Below are positions 1-5,690 of a stretch of DNA of 8,822 nucleotides, piece after piece. Every line of letters starts with the position of its first letter. The stretch's first letter is position 1. The notes beneath the pieces were generated by a model. The model saw only the letters and a program-made list of their open reading frames with translations, ran no database searches and had not been told where the DNA came from. Location of the stretch: the NCBI GenBank assembly GCA_964449175.1, contig CAYUYH010000113.1, positions 1-8,822 on the forward strand, given 5' to 3'. A program made the translations under genes and the position numbers. This stretch comes from CAYUYH01 sp964449175. Its GTDB lineage: Bacteria > Planctomycetota > Phycisphaerae > SM23-33.

Positions 1-1469
1 TCCAGCACGTTGCCGAACCGCACGGCCTTGAACTGCGTCGGGCAGTCCTTGGTGGCGCTGAGCGCTTGTGTGTATATTTCGCCGACGCGCTTGGAGGCGC
101 CCATCACCGACGAGGGGTTGACGGCCTTGTCGGTTGAGATCGTCACGAACTCGCCGACGCCGAACTCGCGGGACGCGTCGGCGACGTTCTTCGTGCCGAG
201 TACGTTGTTCTTTATCGCCTCGCAGGGGTTGCGCTCCATCATCGGCACGTGCTTGTGGGCGGCGGCGTGGATGACAACCTCGGGCCGGTGCTCGCCCCAG
301 ATGGCTATTACGCGCTGACGGTCGAATATGTCGCAGATGCACACGACCAGCGGGATCTCGCCGTGCTTCGCGCGGAGTTCGTTCTCTATGTCGAACAGCG
401 GGTTTTCAGCCTGCTCGACGAGGATGAGCTCCGCCGGCTGATAGTGGCAGACCTGCCGGCACATCTCCGAGCCGATGCTGCCGCCGGCGCCGGTGATAAG
501 CACCCGCCGGCCTCGGAGGAATCGCCCGATCGCCTCGCTGTCGAGCGCGACGGCCTCCCGGCCGAGGAGGTCGTGGATGTCCACGGGGCGGATCTGCGAG
601 ACGGTCACTCGCCCGTCGATCAGGTCGCCCACGCCAGGCAGCGACTGGAACTTCAGCTTCGTGCCGCTGCACAGCTCGATCACGTGGCGCAGCTGCTTCT
701 GCGTGGCCGAGGGCATCGCGACGATGATTTCCTCGACCTTCTCTTCCTCGCAGATCTTGCGGATGTCGCTGGTCGCCCCAAGCACGGGTATGCCGTGCAT
801 GATCAGGTGCTGCTTGGCCGGGTCGTCGTCCACCAGGCCAATGACGCGGAACCGCTCGACCGGCATGCGGTTGATCTCGCGGATGATGGCCTCGGCGGCG
901 TTGCCCGCGCCGACGATCAGCACGCGGCGGACGCCCTCGGTCGAGGCCGGGCGGAGCTCCTCGCGGTAGATCCGGAAGCCCAGCCTCGCCGTGCAGACCA
1001 GAAACACCGTCGCCAGGAAGTCCAGGAACAGCACGCCGGTGGAGTAGCTCTGGATGTAGTCGCCCACGACCCCCAGCCTGCCGCCATCCTGAAGCGCGCG
1101 GAGCAGCCAGATCGGCACTGCCGTCACCAGCAGGAACAGCCAGCAGGCGAACAGGATGTTGCCGACGTCGCGGATGGAGGCGTACTGCCAGCCGCCCCTG
1201 AACAGCTTGACCGCCCCGAAGATGACCAGCTTGACGATCACGAAGAACGGCAGCCATGGCAAGAACGAGCCGAAGAACCAGCCCGTTTGTCCCTCGCCCC
1301 CTTTGACCTCGAAGCGAACCAGGTACGCCAGGAACAGGGCAAGCGTGAACAGGAGCGAGTGGATGACAATATTGAAGGCGAGGCGATGCCCTACCAACAG
1401 CGACTCAAACCAGGCGAAGCCGCCGTCCTGCCTGTCTTCGGTTTCCACTTCGTCTGTCGTCTTGCCCAT
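1..1469 (-). CDS. Membrane-anchored nucleoside-diphosphate-sugar 4,6-dehydratase (WbpM/FlaA1/CapD type), 3' end outside window
   Basis: The first 489 residues are visible; the C-terminus runs off the left edge. Translating the minus strand from ATG at 1469 gives four hydrophobic segments (about residues 31-52, 69-91, 104-125, 145-165). A Rossmann-like domain follows, starting VLIVGAGNAA (183-192). A second NAD(P)-binding domain has TGAGGSIGSE (326-335). The stretch ISTDKAV...MGASKR carries S445, M456 and K460, matching the Ser-Met-Lys arrangement that replaces SYK in the long WbpM/CapD family. Family knowledge: these inner-membrane enzymes convert UDP-GlcNAc or a related nucleotide sugar to the 4-keto-6-deoxy intermediate used for surface polysaccharide or glycan synthesis. 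The exact substrate cannot be read from sequence. About 150-180 residues should be missing if the length is typical (~620-670). The ribosome-binding site before ATG 1469 is weak, and an in-frame GTG at 1523 could add 18 residues, but that stretch looks non-coding. It diverges from alr. Confidence 0.93.
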   Translation of the reverse strand, partial: MGKTTDEVETEDRQDGGFAWFESLLVGHRLAFNIVIHSLLFTLALFLAYLVRFEVKGGEGQTGWFFGSFLPWLPFFVIVKLVIFGAVKLFRGGWQYASIRDVGNILFACWLFLLVTAVPIWLLRALQDGGRLGVVGDYIQSYSTGVLFLDFLATVFLVCTARLGFRIYREELRPASTEGVRRVLIVGAGNAAEAIIREINRMPVERFRVIGLVDDDPAKQHLIMHGIPVLGATSDIRKICEEEKVEEIIVAMPSATQKQLRHVIELCSGTKLKFQSLPGVGDLIDGRVTVSQIRPVDIHDLLGREAVALDSEAIGRFLRGRRVLITGAGGSIGSEMCRQVCHYQPAELILVEQAENPLFDIENELRAKHGEIPLVVCICDIFDRQRVIAIWGEHRPEVVIHAAAHKHVPMMERNPCEAIKNNVLGTKNVADASREFGVGEFVTISTDKAVNPSSVMGASKRVGEIYTQALSATKDCPTQFKAVRFGNVL

Positions 1470-1547
1470 CTCGATACGTCCACTGATCCGGGTGCCCGGC
1501 GGCCGAGGTGCACATTCCCTCACCGGCGCTGGGCACGGCAGGGGGCG

Positions 1548-1577
1548 ATTATAGACCCGCCCCGTGCAACCCTGCAA
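1548..1577 (-). promoter_or_regulatory. Candidate sigma70-like promoter for the sugar dehydratase gene
   Basis: On the minus strand a perfect TATAAT (-10, 1553 to 1548) lies 18 nt downstream of TTGCAG (-35, 1577 to 1572). The expected transcript start near 1541 would give a leader of about 70 nt before ATG 1469. The -10 is the strong part; the -35 matches the consensus at only three of six positions. An exact TATAAT in DNA this GC-rich is unlikely to be trivial, but nothing beyond sequence supports it. Confidence 0.5.
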
Positions 1578-1681
1578 CAAGCATTGAGCAGACCGGCGGA
1601 CTGTATTGCGGGCGAAATCCTCCAGCGAGGGCTCCAGCCGGCGGCACGGCGGGCCTTTCCGCCCTGGCGGCAATTCAGCCC

Positions 1682-1710
1682 TTGCAGCAAGCCGCCGTGG
1701 AGCCAACAAT
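1682..1710 (+). promoter_or_regulatory. Candidate promoter for alr
   Basis: TTGCAG (1682-1687) and AACAAT (1705-1710) are separated by exactly 17 nt. The predicted transcript start near 1717 would leave a leader of about 32 nt before ATG 1749. The -10 matches TATAAT at four of six positions, so this is a moderate prediction. Between this site and the divergent promoter at 1548-1577 lies only GC-rich sequence, including a small inverted repeat (GGCGG at 1648-1652 with CCGCC at 1659-1663). Confidence 0.35.
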
Positions 1711-1748
1711 AGGGCACGCCGGACGGGGTCGCACTGGCCCGCGGCGGG

Positions 1749-3041
1749 ATGGAGACGATGGAGAGCTACCTCACGGCGGAGATATCGGCGTCGGCGGTCC
1801 GGTGGAACCTGGGCCTGCTGCGGAAGCAGTTGCCGGCCCGCACGAAGCTCTGCGCTGTGGTCAAGGCCGACTGCTATGGCCATGGCCTCGCCGACCTGCT
1901 GGGCGTGATCGCGCCGGCGGCCGACTGCCTGGCCGTGGCCACACCGGAGGAGGCCTGGCTGCTGCGGCGGCTGGGATATACCGGGCCCGTGCTGATGTTC
2001 TTCTCCGCCTGCGCCAACTGCGACCGCGCGGAGAGGCGAGAGGCGATCTCCGAGCTGATCGCCGCCAACGTCACCTTGACGGTCGCAGCCGCGGGCGACG
2101 TGTCTGCCGTGGACGAGGCGGCCCGGCTGACCGACGCGCAAGCCACCGTGCACATCAAGGTGGACACGGGCATGGGCCGCAGCGGCGTGCCCGTTGGGCA
2201 ACTGCCCGCCCTGGTCGAGGGCATCCGCCGCTGCCAGGCCGTCAGGCTGGGCGGGATATATTCGCACTTCGCCACGGCCGATGAGGCCGACAAGCAGAAC
2301 GCGCTGGGCCAATTCGAGCGCTTCAACTCCGCGGTCGCCGCTGCCGGCGGCGGGGCGGGCCTTACGCTTCACATGGCCAACTCCGCGGCCTTGATCGATC
2401 TGCCGGCCACTCATCTGGACATGGTCCGCCCGGGCATAGCCGTGTACGGCTATCAGCCGTCGGACGAGATGGCTAACCGCCTGCCGCTTCGCCCGGCGTT
2501 GCGGCTGACGGGCAGGCTGATGCAGATCAAGCACGTGCCTGCCGGCAGCCGCTGCGGCTACGGCTTGACGCACACGTTCGCCCGCGACAGCCGCGTCGGC
2601 CTGGCGCCCGTGGGCTACGCCGACGGATATCCGCGCAGTCTGTCAAACGCCGCGACCATGCGCATCGCCGGGCGGGACGTGCCCGTCCGCGGCCGTGTGA
2701 GCATGGACCAGACTATCGTCGACCTGACAGACCTGCCTGCTGTCGCCGTCGGCGATGAGGTGGAGATCATCTCGCCGGACCCGTCAGCCCCCCATAGCGT
2801 CGAGGCGCTCGCCCGCCTGGCGGGGACGATTCCCTATGAGATCACATGCCGTCTGGGACAGCGCGTCCGCCGCGTGCCGGTGGACGAGTACTCCGCCGCG
2901 GCGCCGCAGCCGCCGATAGAAGCCGCCGCGCCGAATCGAGAGGGTCTTTTCATTCCGGCGCGAACCGCCGGGCGGCGGGGACGTAGTACTTCACAGACAG
3001 GCGAAAAACTCGAATCCTCCCCTCCTTCTCCTAGAGATTGA
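1749..3041 (+). CDS. alr: Alanine racemase, with a C-terminal extension
   Basis: A PLP enzyme that interconverts L- and D-alanine in the cytoplasm, supplying D-Ala for peptidoglycan precursors. The fold-type III barrel begins near residue 8. The PLP lysine is K39 in VVKADCYGHG. HIKVDTGMGRSG (135-146), YSHFATADE (171-179), the MANSAA segment (209-214) and VRPGIAVYG (226-234) are typical. The C-terminal beta domain holds the catalytic tyrosine candidate Y271 (RCGYGLTH), GYADGYPR (289-296) and GRVSMDQ (315-321), where most homologues have Cys for Ser. Homologues usually end near residue 380; this one continues to 430 with a Pro/Ala/Arg/Ser-rich tail whose last ~20 codons (AGT, ACT, TCA, ACA, AAA, AGA) differ from the rest. 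ATG 1749 and ATG 1758 are both possible starts; GGAG at 1751-1754 lies only 3 nt before the second. The numbering here uses 1749, which puts the lysine at 39 as in E. coli Alr. Confidence 0.96.
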   Translation: METMESYLTAEISASAVRWNLGLLRKQLPARTKLCAVVKADCYGHGLADLLGVIAPAADCLAVATPEEAWLLRRLGYTGPVLMFFSACANCDRAERREAISELIAANVTLTVAAAGDVSAVDEAARLTDAQATVHIKVDTGMGRSGVPVGQLPALVEGIRRCQAVRLGGIYSHFATADEADKQNALGQFERFNSAVAAAGGGAGLTLHMANSAALIDLPATHLDMVRPGIAVYGYQPSDEMANRLPLRPALRLTGRLMQIKHVPAGSRCGYGLTHTFARDSRVGLAPVGYADGYPRSLSNAATMRIAGRDVPVRGRVSMDQTIVDLTDLPAVAVGDEVEIISPDPSAPHSVEALARLAGTIPYEITCRLGQRVRRVPVDEYSAAAPQPPIEAAAPNREGLFIPARTAGRRGRSTSQTGEKLESSPPSPRD

Positions 3042-3045
3042 GTAA

Positions 3046-3080
3046 CGGCAGGTTCGTCTCCCCCACGGGCGGGCCTGCCG
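3046..3080. terminator. Inverted repeat between convergent genes, possible bidirectional terminator
   Basis: CGGCAGG (3046-3052) pairs perfectly with CCTGCCG (3074-3080). The 21-nt loop contains a second possible CCC/GGG stem. It fills most of the 52-bp gap between the alr stop and the stop of the opposing uracil-DNA glycosylase gene, which is where a shared terminator is expected. The following T-rich stretch is poor on the plus strand (TGTATTTG) and absent on the minus strand, so intrinsic termination is uncertain. Confidence 0.4.
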
Positions 3081-3093
3081 GCTGTATTTGCAG

Positions 3094-3864
3094 TCACCTC
3101 CGCCCGGGCGGTCCGCCGCGACCGGCGGGCGGGTCGATGCCCAGCCGCTCCATCACCTTCTGGAGGTCGGCCCATACCTTGCCGCGCACCTCGGCCGTGT
3201 ATTGTCGCAACACGTAGGCCGGGTGAAACGTCGGCATCACGTCGATGCCGCCCAGCCCCGGCGCGAACGGCGGAAGCTGCTGCCAGGCGCCCCGCAGGCG
3301 GGTGATGCCCGTGCGGGTCTCCAGCAGCCGCTGCGTGGCGGGGTTGCCCAGCGTGACGATGACCTTGGGCGCGATCGTCTGCAACTGACGCAGCAGGTAA
3401 GGCCAACACGCCTCTGCCTCGTCGGCGGCTGGGGCGCGGTTGCCCGGCGGGCGACACTTGACCACGTTGCAGATGTAGACCTGCTCGCGGGCCAGCCCCA
3501 TCGCCTTGATCATGCCGGTCAGCAGCTCGCCGGCCCGGCCTACGAAGGGTCGGCCCGTGCGGTCCTCTTCCTCGCCCGGTCCCTCGCCGATGAACACCAG
3601 CTCGGCGTCGGCAGCGCCCTCGCCGAAGACGGTCTGCCGCCTGCCCGCGCTCAGACGGCAGCGCGTGCAGGTCCGCACCTCCGCGGCGTCCATCTCGGCC
3701 AGGGCTTGGGCCTTCTGCTCGCCCGACGGCCCGCCGACCGACGCGTCGGCGCCGGCGGACTGCTCCGCGGCTTCCGCCGCCGGTAGGAACTCGCCGCCGA
3801 ACATCAACTCCGTCTCCAGCGCCTGCTCGGCCGCGTTGATGAGCTTGTCGGAGTCCTTGGCCAT
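3094..3864 (-). CDS. Family 4 (Fe-S) uracil-DNA glycosylase
   Basis: Predicted base-excision repair enzyme that removes uracil from DNA, 256 residues. Four cysteines are placed as in the family 4 [4Fe-4S] cluster: C66 and C69 (CTRCRLS), C137 (VVKCRPPGNR) and C153 (EACWPYL). The active-site motif GEGPGEEED is at 93-101, followed by the TGRPFVGRAG loop (103-112). The second motif, FHPAYVLR, has H214. The family core is about 190-200 residues, so the first ~60 residues are an extra N-terminal arm rich in Ala and Glu with no recognised domain. ATG 3864 is the natural start, although no clear ribosome-binding site precedes it. The gene begins 32 bp after the mtaB stop on the same strand, so co-transcription and perhaps translational dependence on mtaB are likely. 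Related DNA-polymerase-associated UDG-like proteins share this fold; uracil as substrate is inferred from the family. Confidence 0.93.
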   Translation of the reverse strand: MAKDSDKLINAAEQALETELMFGGEFLPAAEAAEQSAGADASVGGPSGEQKAQALAEMDAAEVRTCTRCRLSAGRRQTVFGEGAADAELVFIGEGPGEEEDRTGRPFVGRAGELLTGMIKAMGLAREQVYICNVVKCRPPGNRAPAADEAEACWPYLLRQLQTIAPKVIVTLGNPATQRLLETRTGITRLRGAWQQLPPFAPGLGGIDVMPTFHPAYVLRQYTAEVRGKVWADLQKVMERLGIDPPAGRGGPPGRR

Positions 3865-3896
3865 GACGGGATTCTACGCCCCCCAACCCGCGAATC

Positions 3897-5384
3897 CTAG
3901 CCTCGCCCGGCGGGGGAGGCGGTGGTCTCGTGCGGGTCGGCGCGGTCGATGCGTACGGAGGCGACGCAGCCGGGGCGGAAGCCGTCTGCCGGCAGGCGGA
4001 CGGTGAAGTACCGGTCGGTCCTGGCGAGCCAGCCGGGCGGGCGCCGGCGGCTGGCGCGACCCTCGACCAGGGCCTGGAGCGTCTGGCCCAGGAACTGTCG
4101 GCGGTAGGCGACTGCCAGCTCTGCCTCCAGCTCGGCCAGGGCGGCCATGCGGTCCTTGACGACATCCCGCGGCGGGGCCTCCGCCCGCCAGGCCCACGCG
4201 GCAGTGCCCTTGATCGCGCTGAAGGGGAAGGCGTGAATCTTGGCGAATCCCGCGGCCCGTGCGGCGGCGAGCGTGGCGGCGAAGTCACCGTCCTCCTCGC
4301 CGGGGAAGCCCACGATGATGTCTGTTGTGATGGCAGGGCGGTCGGTCGCCTCGCGGACGCGGGCGACGGCCTGGGCGAACTGGGCGGCGGTGTACTGGCG
4401 GTTCATCCGTCGCAGGACGCGGTCGCTGCCGGACTGGAGCGGCAGGTGGAAGTGGGGGGCGAGGTCGGGCAGCTCGCGGCAGGCGGCCAGCAGCTCGTCG
4501 TCCGCGTCCAGGCAGTCCAGACTGGACAGCCTGACCCGCCAGAGGCCGTCGATGGCGGCGATTCGGCGGACAAGCCCGGCCAGGGCGCCGCGCCCGGCGC
4601 CACGCCGAAGGCGAACGGTGGTGTCGCAGCCGTAGGCGCCCAGGTGCACGCCGCACAGGACGATCTCCCTGTGGCCAGCGGCGACCAGTGCGCGGCACTC
4701 CCGCTCGATATCCTCGGCCGGGCGGGACCAAAGCCGCCGCCGCACGTGAGGCACGATGCAGTACGCGCAGAACGCGTCGCAACCGTCCTGGACCTTCACG
4801 ATCGCCCGCTGGCGGCCGGGGAAGCTGGTGATGCCCGCAAGGGCAGCCGTGGCGGACAGTTTATGCTTGATTTTCGCCCCGCTGCGCGGTGTGATAATAG
4901 GCGCCTCGGAGGCGGGGCAACAGGCCGGCGTGGCCGGCGATGCCACCCGGCGATTCCCACCAACGGATCCCCGCTGATCCCGCCCGCCGTCCGTGGCTGG
5001 GCTGTCCCCACCGAGAGAAGCTATTTCCGCGAGAACCTGACCTAAGCAGGCCGAGAGGTCGTCACTATGGCCGGCGAGAAACACCCTCTGTGGAGGCACG
5101 CCGACGGCGCCCAGCAGTCCTCGGATTCGGCCGGGGTCGTAGTCGCCGTAGCAGCCGACGACGAGGACCGCCGCCTCGGGCGCGCGCCGCACGGCCCGGG
5201 CGATGGCCTGGCGGCTCTTGGCCATGGCCGTGGCTGTGACGCAGCAGGTGTTGATCACGACGAGGTCGATGTCCTCGCCGCCCCGCTTGGCGCGGGTCAG
5301 GCCGGCCGAGACGAGCGCCTCGGCGATGGCGCGGCTTTCGTACTGGTTAACCTTGCATCCGAGAGTGGTTGCCTGGAACGCCAC
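3897..5384 (-). CDS. mtaB: tRNA (N6-threonylcarbamoyladenosine-37) 2-methylthiotransferase, MtaB type
   Basis: A radical-SAM enzyme that adds a methylthio group to t6A at position 37 of tRNAs reading ANN codons, forming ms2t6A; 495 residues from the GTG start. The N-terminal methylthiotransferase domain has three cluster cysteines: C10 (LGCKVNQYE), C47 (NTCCVT) and C78 (VVGCY). The radical-SAM CxxxCxxC is C202, C206, C209 (DGCDAFCAYC). Downstream are FHLPLQSGSDRVLRRMNRQY and TTDIIVGFPGEE, both typical, and a short C-terminal region in the position of a TRAM domain. LGCKVNQYE and FPGRQRAIVKVQDGC favour MtaB over MiaB or RimO. The GTG is chosen because homology starts there and GAGGA sits 5 nt upstream; the reading frame stays open to 5561 but that part is GC-rich leader. 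The linker between the two domains (about 120-182) is some 40 residues longer than in Bacillus subtilis MtaB (YqeV) as I recall it, which accounts for the extra length. Confidence 0.93.
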   Translation of the reverse strand: MAFQATTLGCKVNQYESRAIAEALVSAGLTRAKRGGEDIDLVVINTCCVTATAMAKSRQAIARAVRRAPEAAVLVVGCYGDYDPGRIRGLLGAVGVPPQRVFLAGHSDDLSACLGQVLAEIASLGGDSPATDGGRDQRGSVGGNRRVASPATPACCPASEAPIITPRSGAKIKHKLSATAALAGITSFPGRQRAIVKVQDGCDAFCAYCIVPHVRRRLWSRPAEDIERECRALVAAGHREIVLCGVHLGAYGCDTTVRLRRGAGRGALAGLVRRIAAIDGLWRVRLSSLDCLDADDELLAACRELPDLAPHFHLPLQSGSDRVLRRMNRQYTAAQFAQAVARVREATDRPAITTDIIVGFPGEEDGDFAATLAAARAAGFAKIHAFPFSAIKGTAAWAWRAEAPPRDVVKDRMAALAELEAELAVAYRRQFLGQTLQALVEGRASRRRPPGWLARTDRYFTVRLPADGFRPGCVASVRIDRADPHETTASPAGRG

Positions 5385-5389
5385 GACTG

Positions 5390-5394
5390 TCCTC
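5390..5394 (-). promoter_or_regulatory. Ribosome-binding site that fixes the mtaB GTG start
   Basis: GAGGA on the minus strand, 5 nt before GTG (5384-5382). It decides the start against the longer open frame, which would add 59 residues with no family similarity. Confidence 0.7.
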
Positions 5395-5406
5395 GATTGG
5401 AGTGAA

Positions 5407-5440
5407 AAGGCAAGTGGCCCCGGGCCATGTTCATTGCCTT
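5407..5440 (-). promoter_or_regulatory. Nested hairpin in the mtaB leader
   Basis: AAGGCAA (5407-5413) pairs with TTGCCTT (5434-5440), and inside it TGGCCC (5415-5420) pairs with GGGCCA (5422-5427) around a single base. Both stems are perfect; the internal loop is 1 nt on one side and 6 nt on the other. On the minus strand the structure lies between the candidate mtaB promoter and its ribosome-binding site, and is followed at once by TTTTC. It could act as a weak terminator or attenuator, or as an operator; no regulator is known. Confidence 0.45.
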
Positions 5441-5467
5441 GCCGTACTAATACGAGGAGACTATTAT
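5439..5467 (+). promoter_or_regulatory. Candidate promoter for the pilMN-like operon, overlapping the mtaB -10
   Basis: TTGCCG (5439-5444) and TATTAT (5462-5467) are separated by exactly 17 nt; they match the sigma70 consensus at four and five of six positions. The -10 overlaps the opposing mtaB -10 almost completely, so polymerase could occupy only one direction at a time. It would give a leader of about 215 nt rich in hairpins. Confidence 0.35.
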
Positions 5468-5468
5468 A
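5463..5468 (-). promoter_or_regulatory. Candidate -10 box for the mtaB-UDG operon
   Basis: An exact TATAAT on the minus strand, read from 5468 to 5463, which would start a leader of about 70 nt before the GTG at 5384. No good -35 is present 16-18 nt upstream (the 17-nt position reads TGGGCG), so an activator or another recognition mode may be needed. Confidence 0.45.
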
Positions 5469-5508
5469 GGAGTGAACATCCGCCGCGCCCACGCGAAGGC
5501 GCGGGCCG

Positions 5509-5524
5509 CGGCGGCAGGCCGCCG
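5509..5524. repeat. Inverted repeat CGGCGGC-AG-GCCGCCG
   Basis: Perfect 7-bp arms with a 2-nt centre, all G/C in the stems. The innermost pair must open to form a loop. It is the first of three GC-rich hairpins upstream of the PilM-PilN gene. Confidence 0.5.
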
Positions 5525-5589
5525 GTAGCCGATCGTTGCCAGACGGCGGGCGGCTGCGCAATCAGGCCTAACGTCGGCGGCGGGTTCGT

Positions 5590-5606
5590 CCGGCGGGCGC
5601 CGCCGG
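5590..5606. repeat. Inverted repeat CCGGCGG-GCG-CCGCCGG
   Basis: Perfect 7-bp all-G/C arms around a 3-nt centre, in the leader of the PilM-PilN gene about 85 nt before its start codon. It could be a stable RNA hairpin or a protein-binding palindrome; no T-tract follows, so it is not a typical terminator. Confidence 0.5.
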
Positions 5607-5616
5607 CTTGAGCGGC

Positions 5617-5644
5617 GCGAGGCGAGCTCGCCGGCATGCCTCGC
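5617..5644. repeat. Nested palindrome upstream of the PilM-PilN gene
   Basis: GCGAGGC (5617-5623) pairs with GCCTCGC (5638-5644), and a perfect 12-nt palindrome GGCGAGCTCGCC occupies 5621-5632. The two pairings overlap at 5621-5623, so they are alternatives: a long stem, or a compact palindrome that could be a dimeric-protein operator. It ends 35 nt before the ribosome-binding site. Confidence 0.5.
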
Positions 5645-5679
5645 AGGTGAAGGTCGGGATCGTTTCGGCCGGTGAGCCC

Positions 5680-5685
5680 AAGGAG
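5680..5685 (+). promoter_or_regulatory. Ribosome-binding site of the PilM-PilN gene
   Basis: AAGGAG with a 5-nt spacer before ATG 5691. An in-frame TGA at 5673-5675 rules out any longer start. Confidence 0.85.
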
Positions 5686-5690
5686 TTGCG

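Larger units (their letters stand above)
5385..5690. other. Divergent intergenic region between mtaB and the pilMN-like operon
   Basis: This 306-bp stretch holds no convincing gene. Its mtaB-proximal third (to about 5480) is relatively AT-rich and contains overlapping candidate promoters for both strands plus a nested hairpin. The rest (about 5481-5645) is extremely GC-rich and dominated by inverted repeats at 5509-5524, 5590-5606 and 5617-5644. The last 45 bases lead into a clear ribosome-binding site for the plus-strand gene. Confidence 0.7.

Noticed and set aside
1648..1663. Inverted repeat GGCGG/CCGCC upstream of alr as a terminator or operator
   Set aside because: Five-base GC arms are expected by chance in this composition, and no gene ends nearby.
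249..1712. Long plus-strand open frame (487 codons) across the left gene
   Set aside because: It is antisense to the sugar dehydratase, which has clear motifs and membrane segments. The product is rich in His/Asp/Arg without any domain, typical of a shadow frame in GC-rich DNA.
2834..4288. Minus-strand open frame of 484 codons
   Set aside because: It crosses the 3' end of alr, the glycosylase gene and part of mtaB in another frame, and its product is Arg/Pro/Gly-rich with no motif.
5385..5561. N-terminal extension of MtaB by 59 residues
   Set aside because: The extension has no family similarity, crosses the candidate promoter and leader hairpin, and is unnecessary because GTG 5384 has GAGGA 5 nt upstream and begins exactly at the conserved domain.
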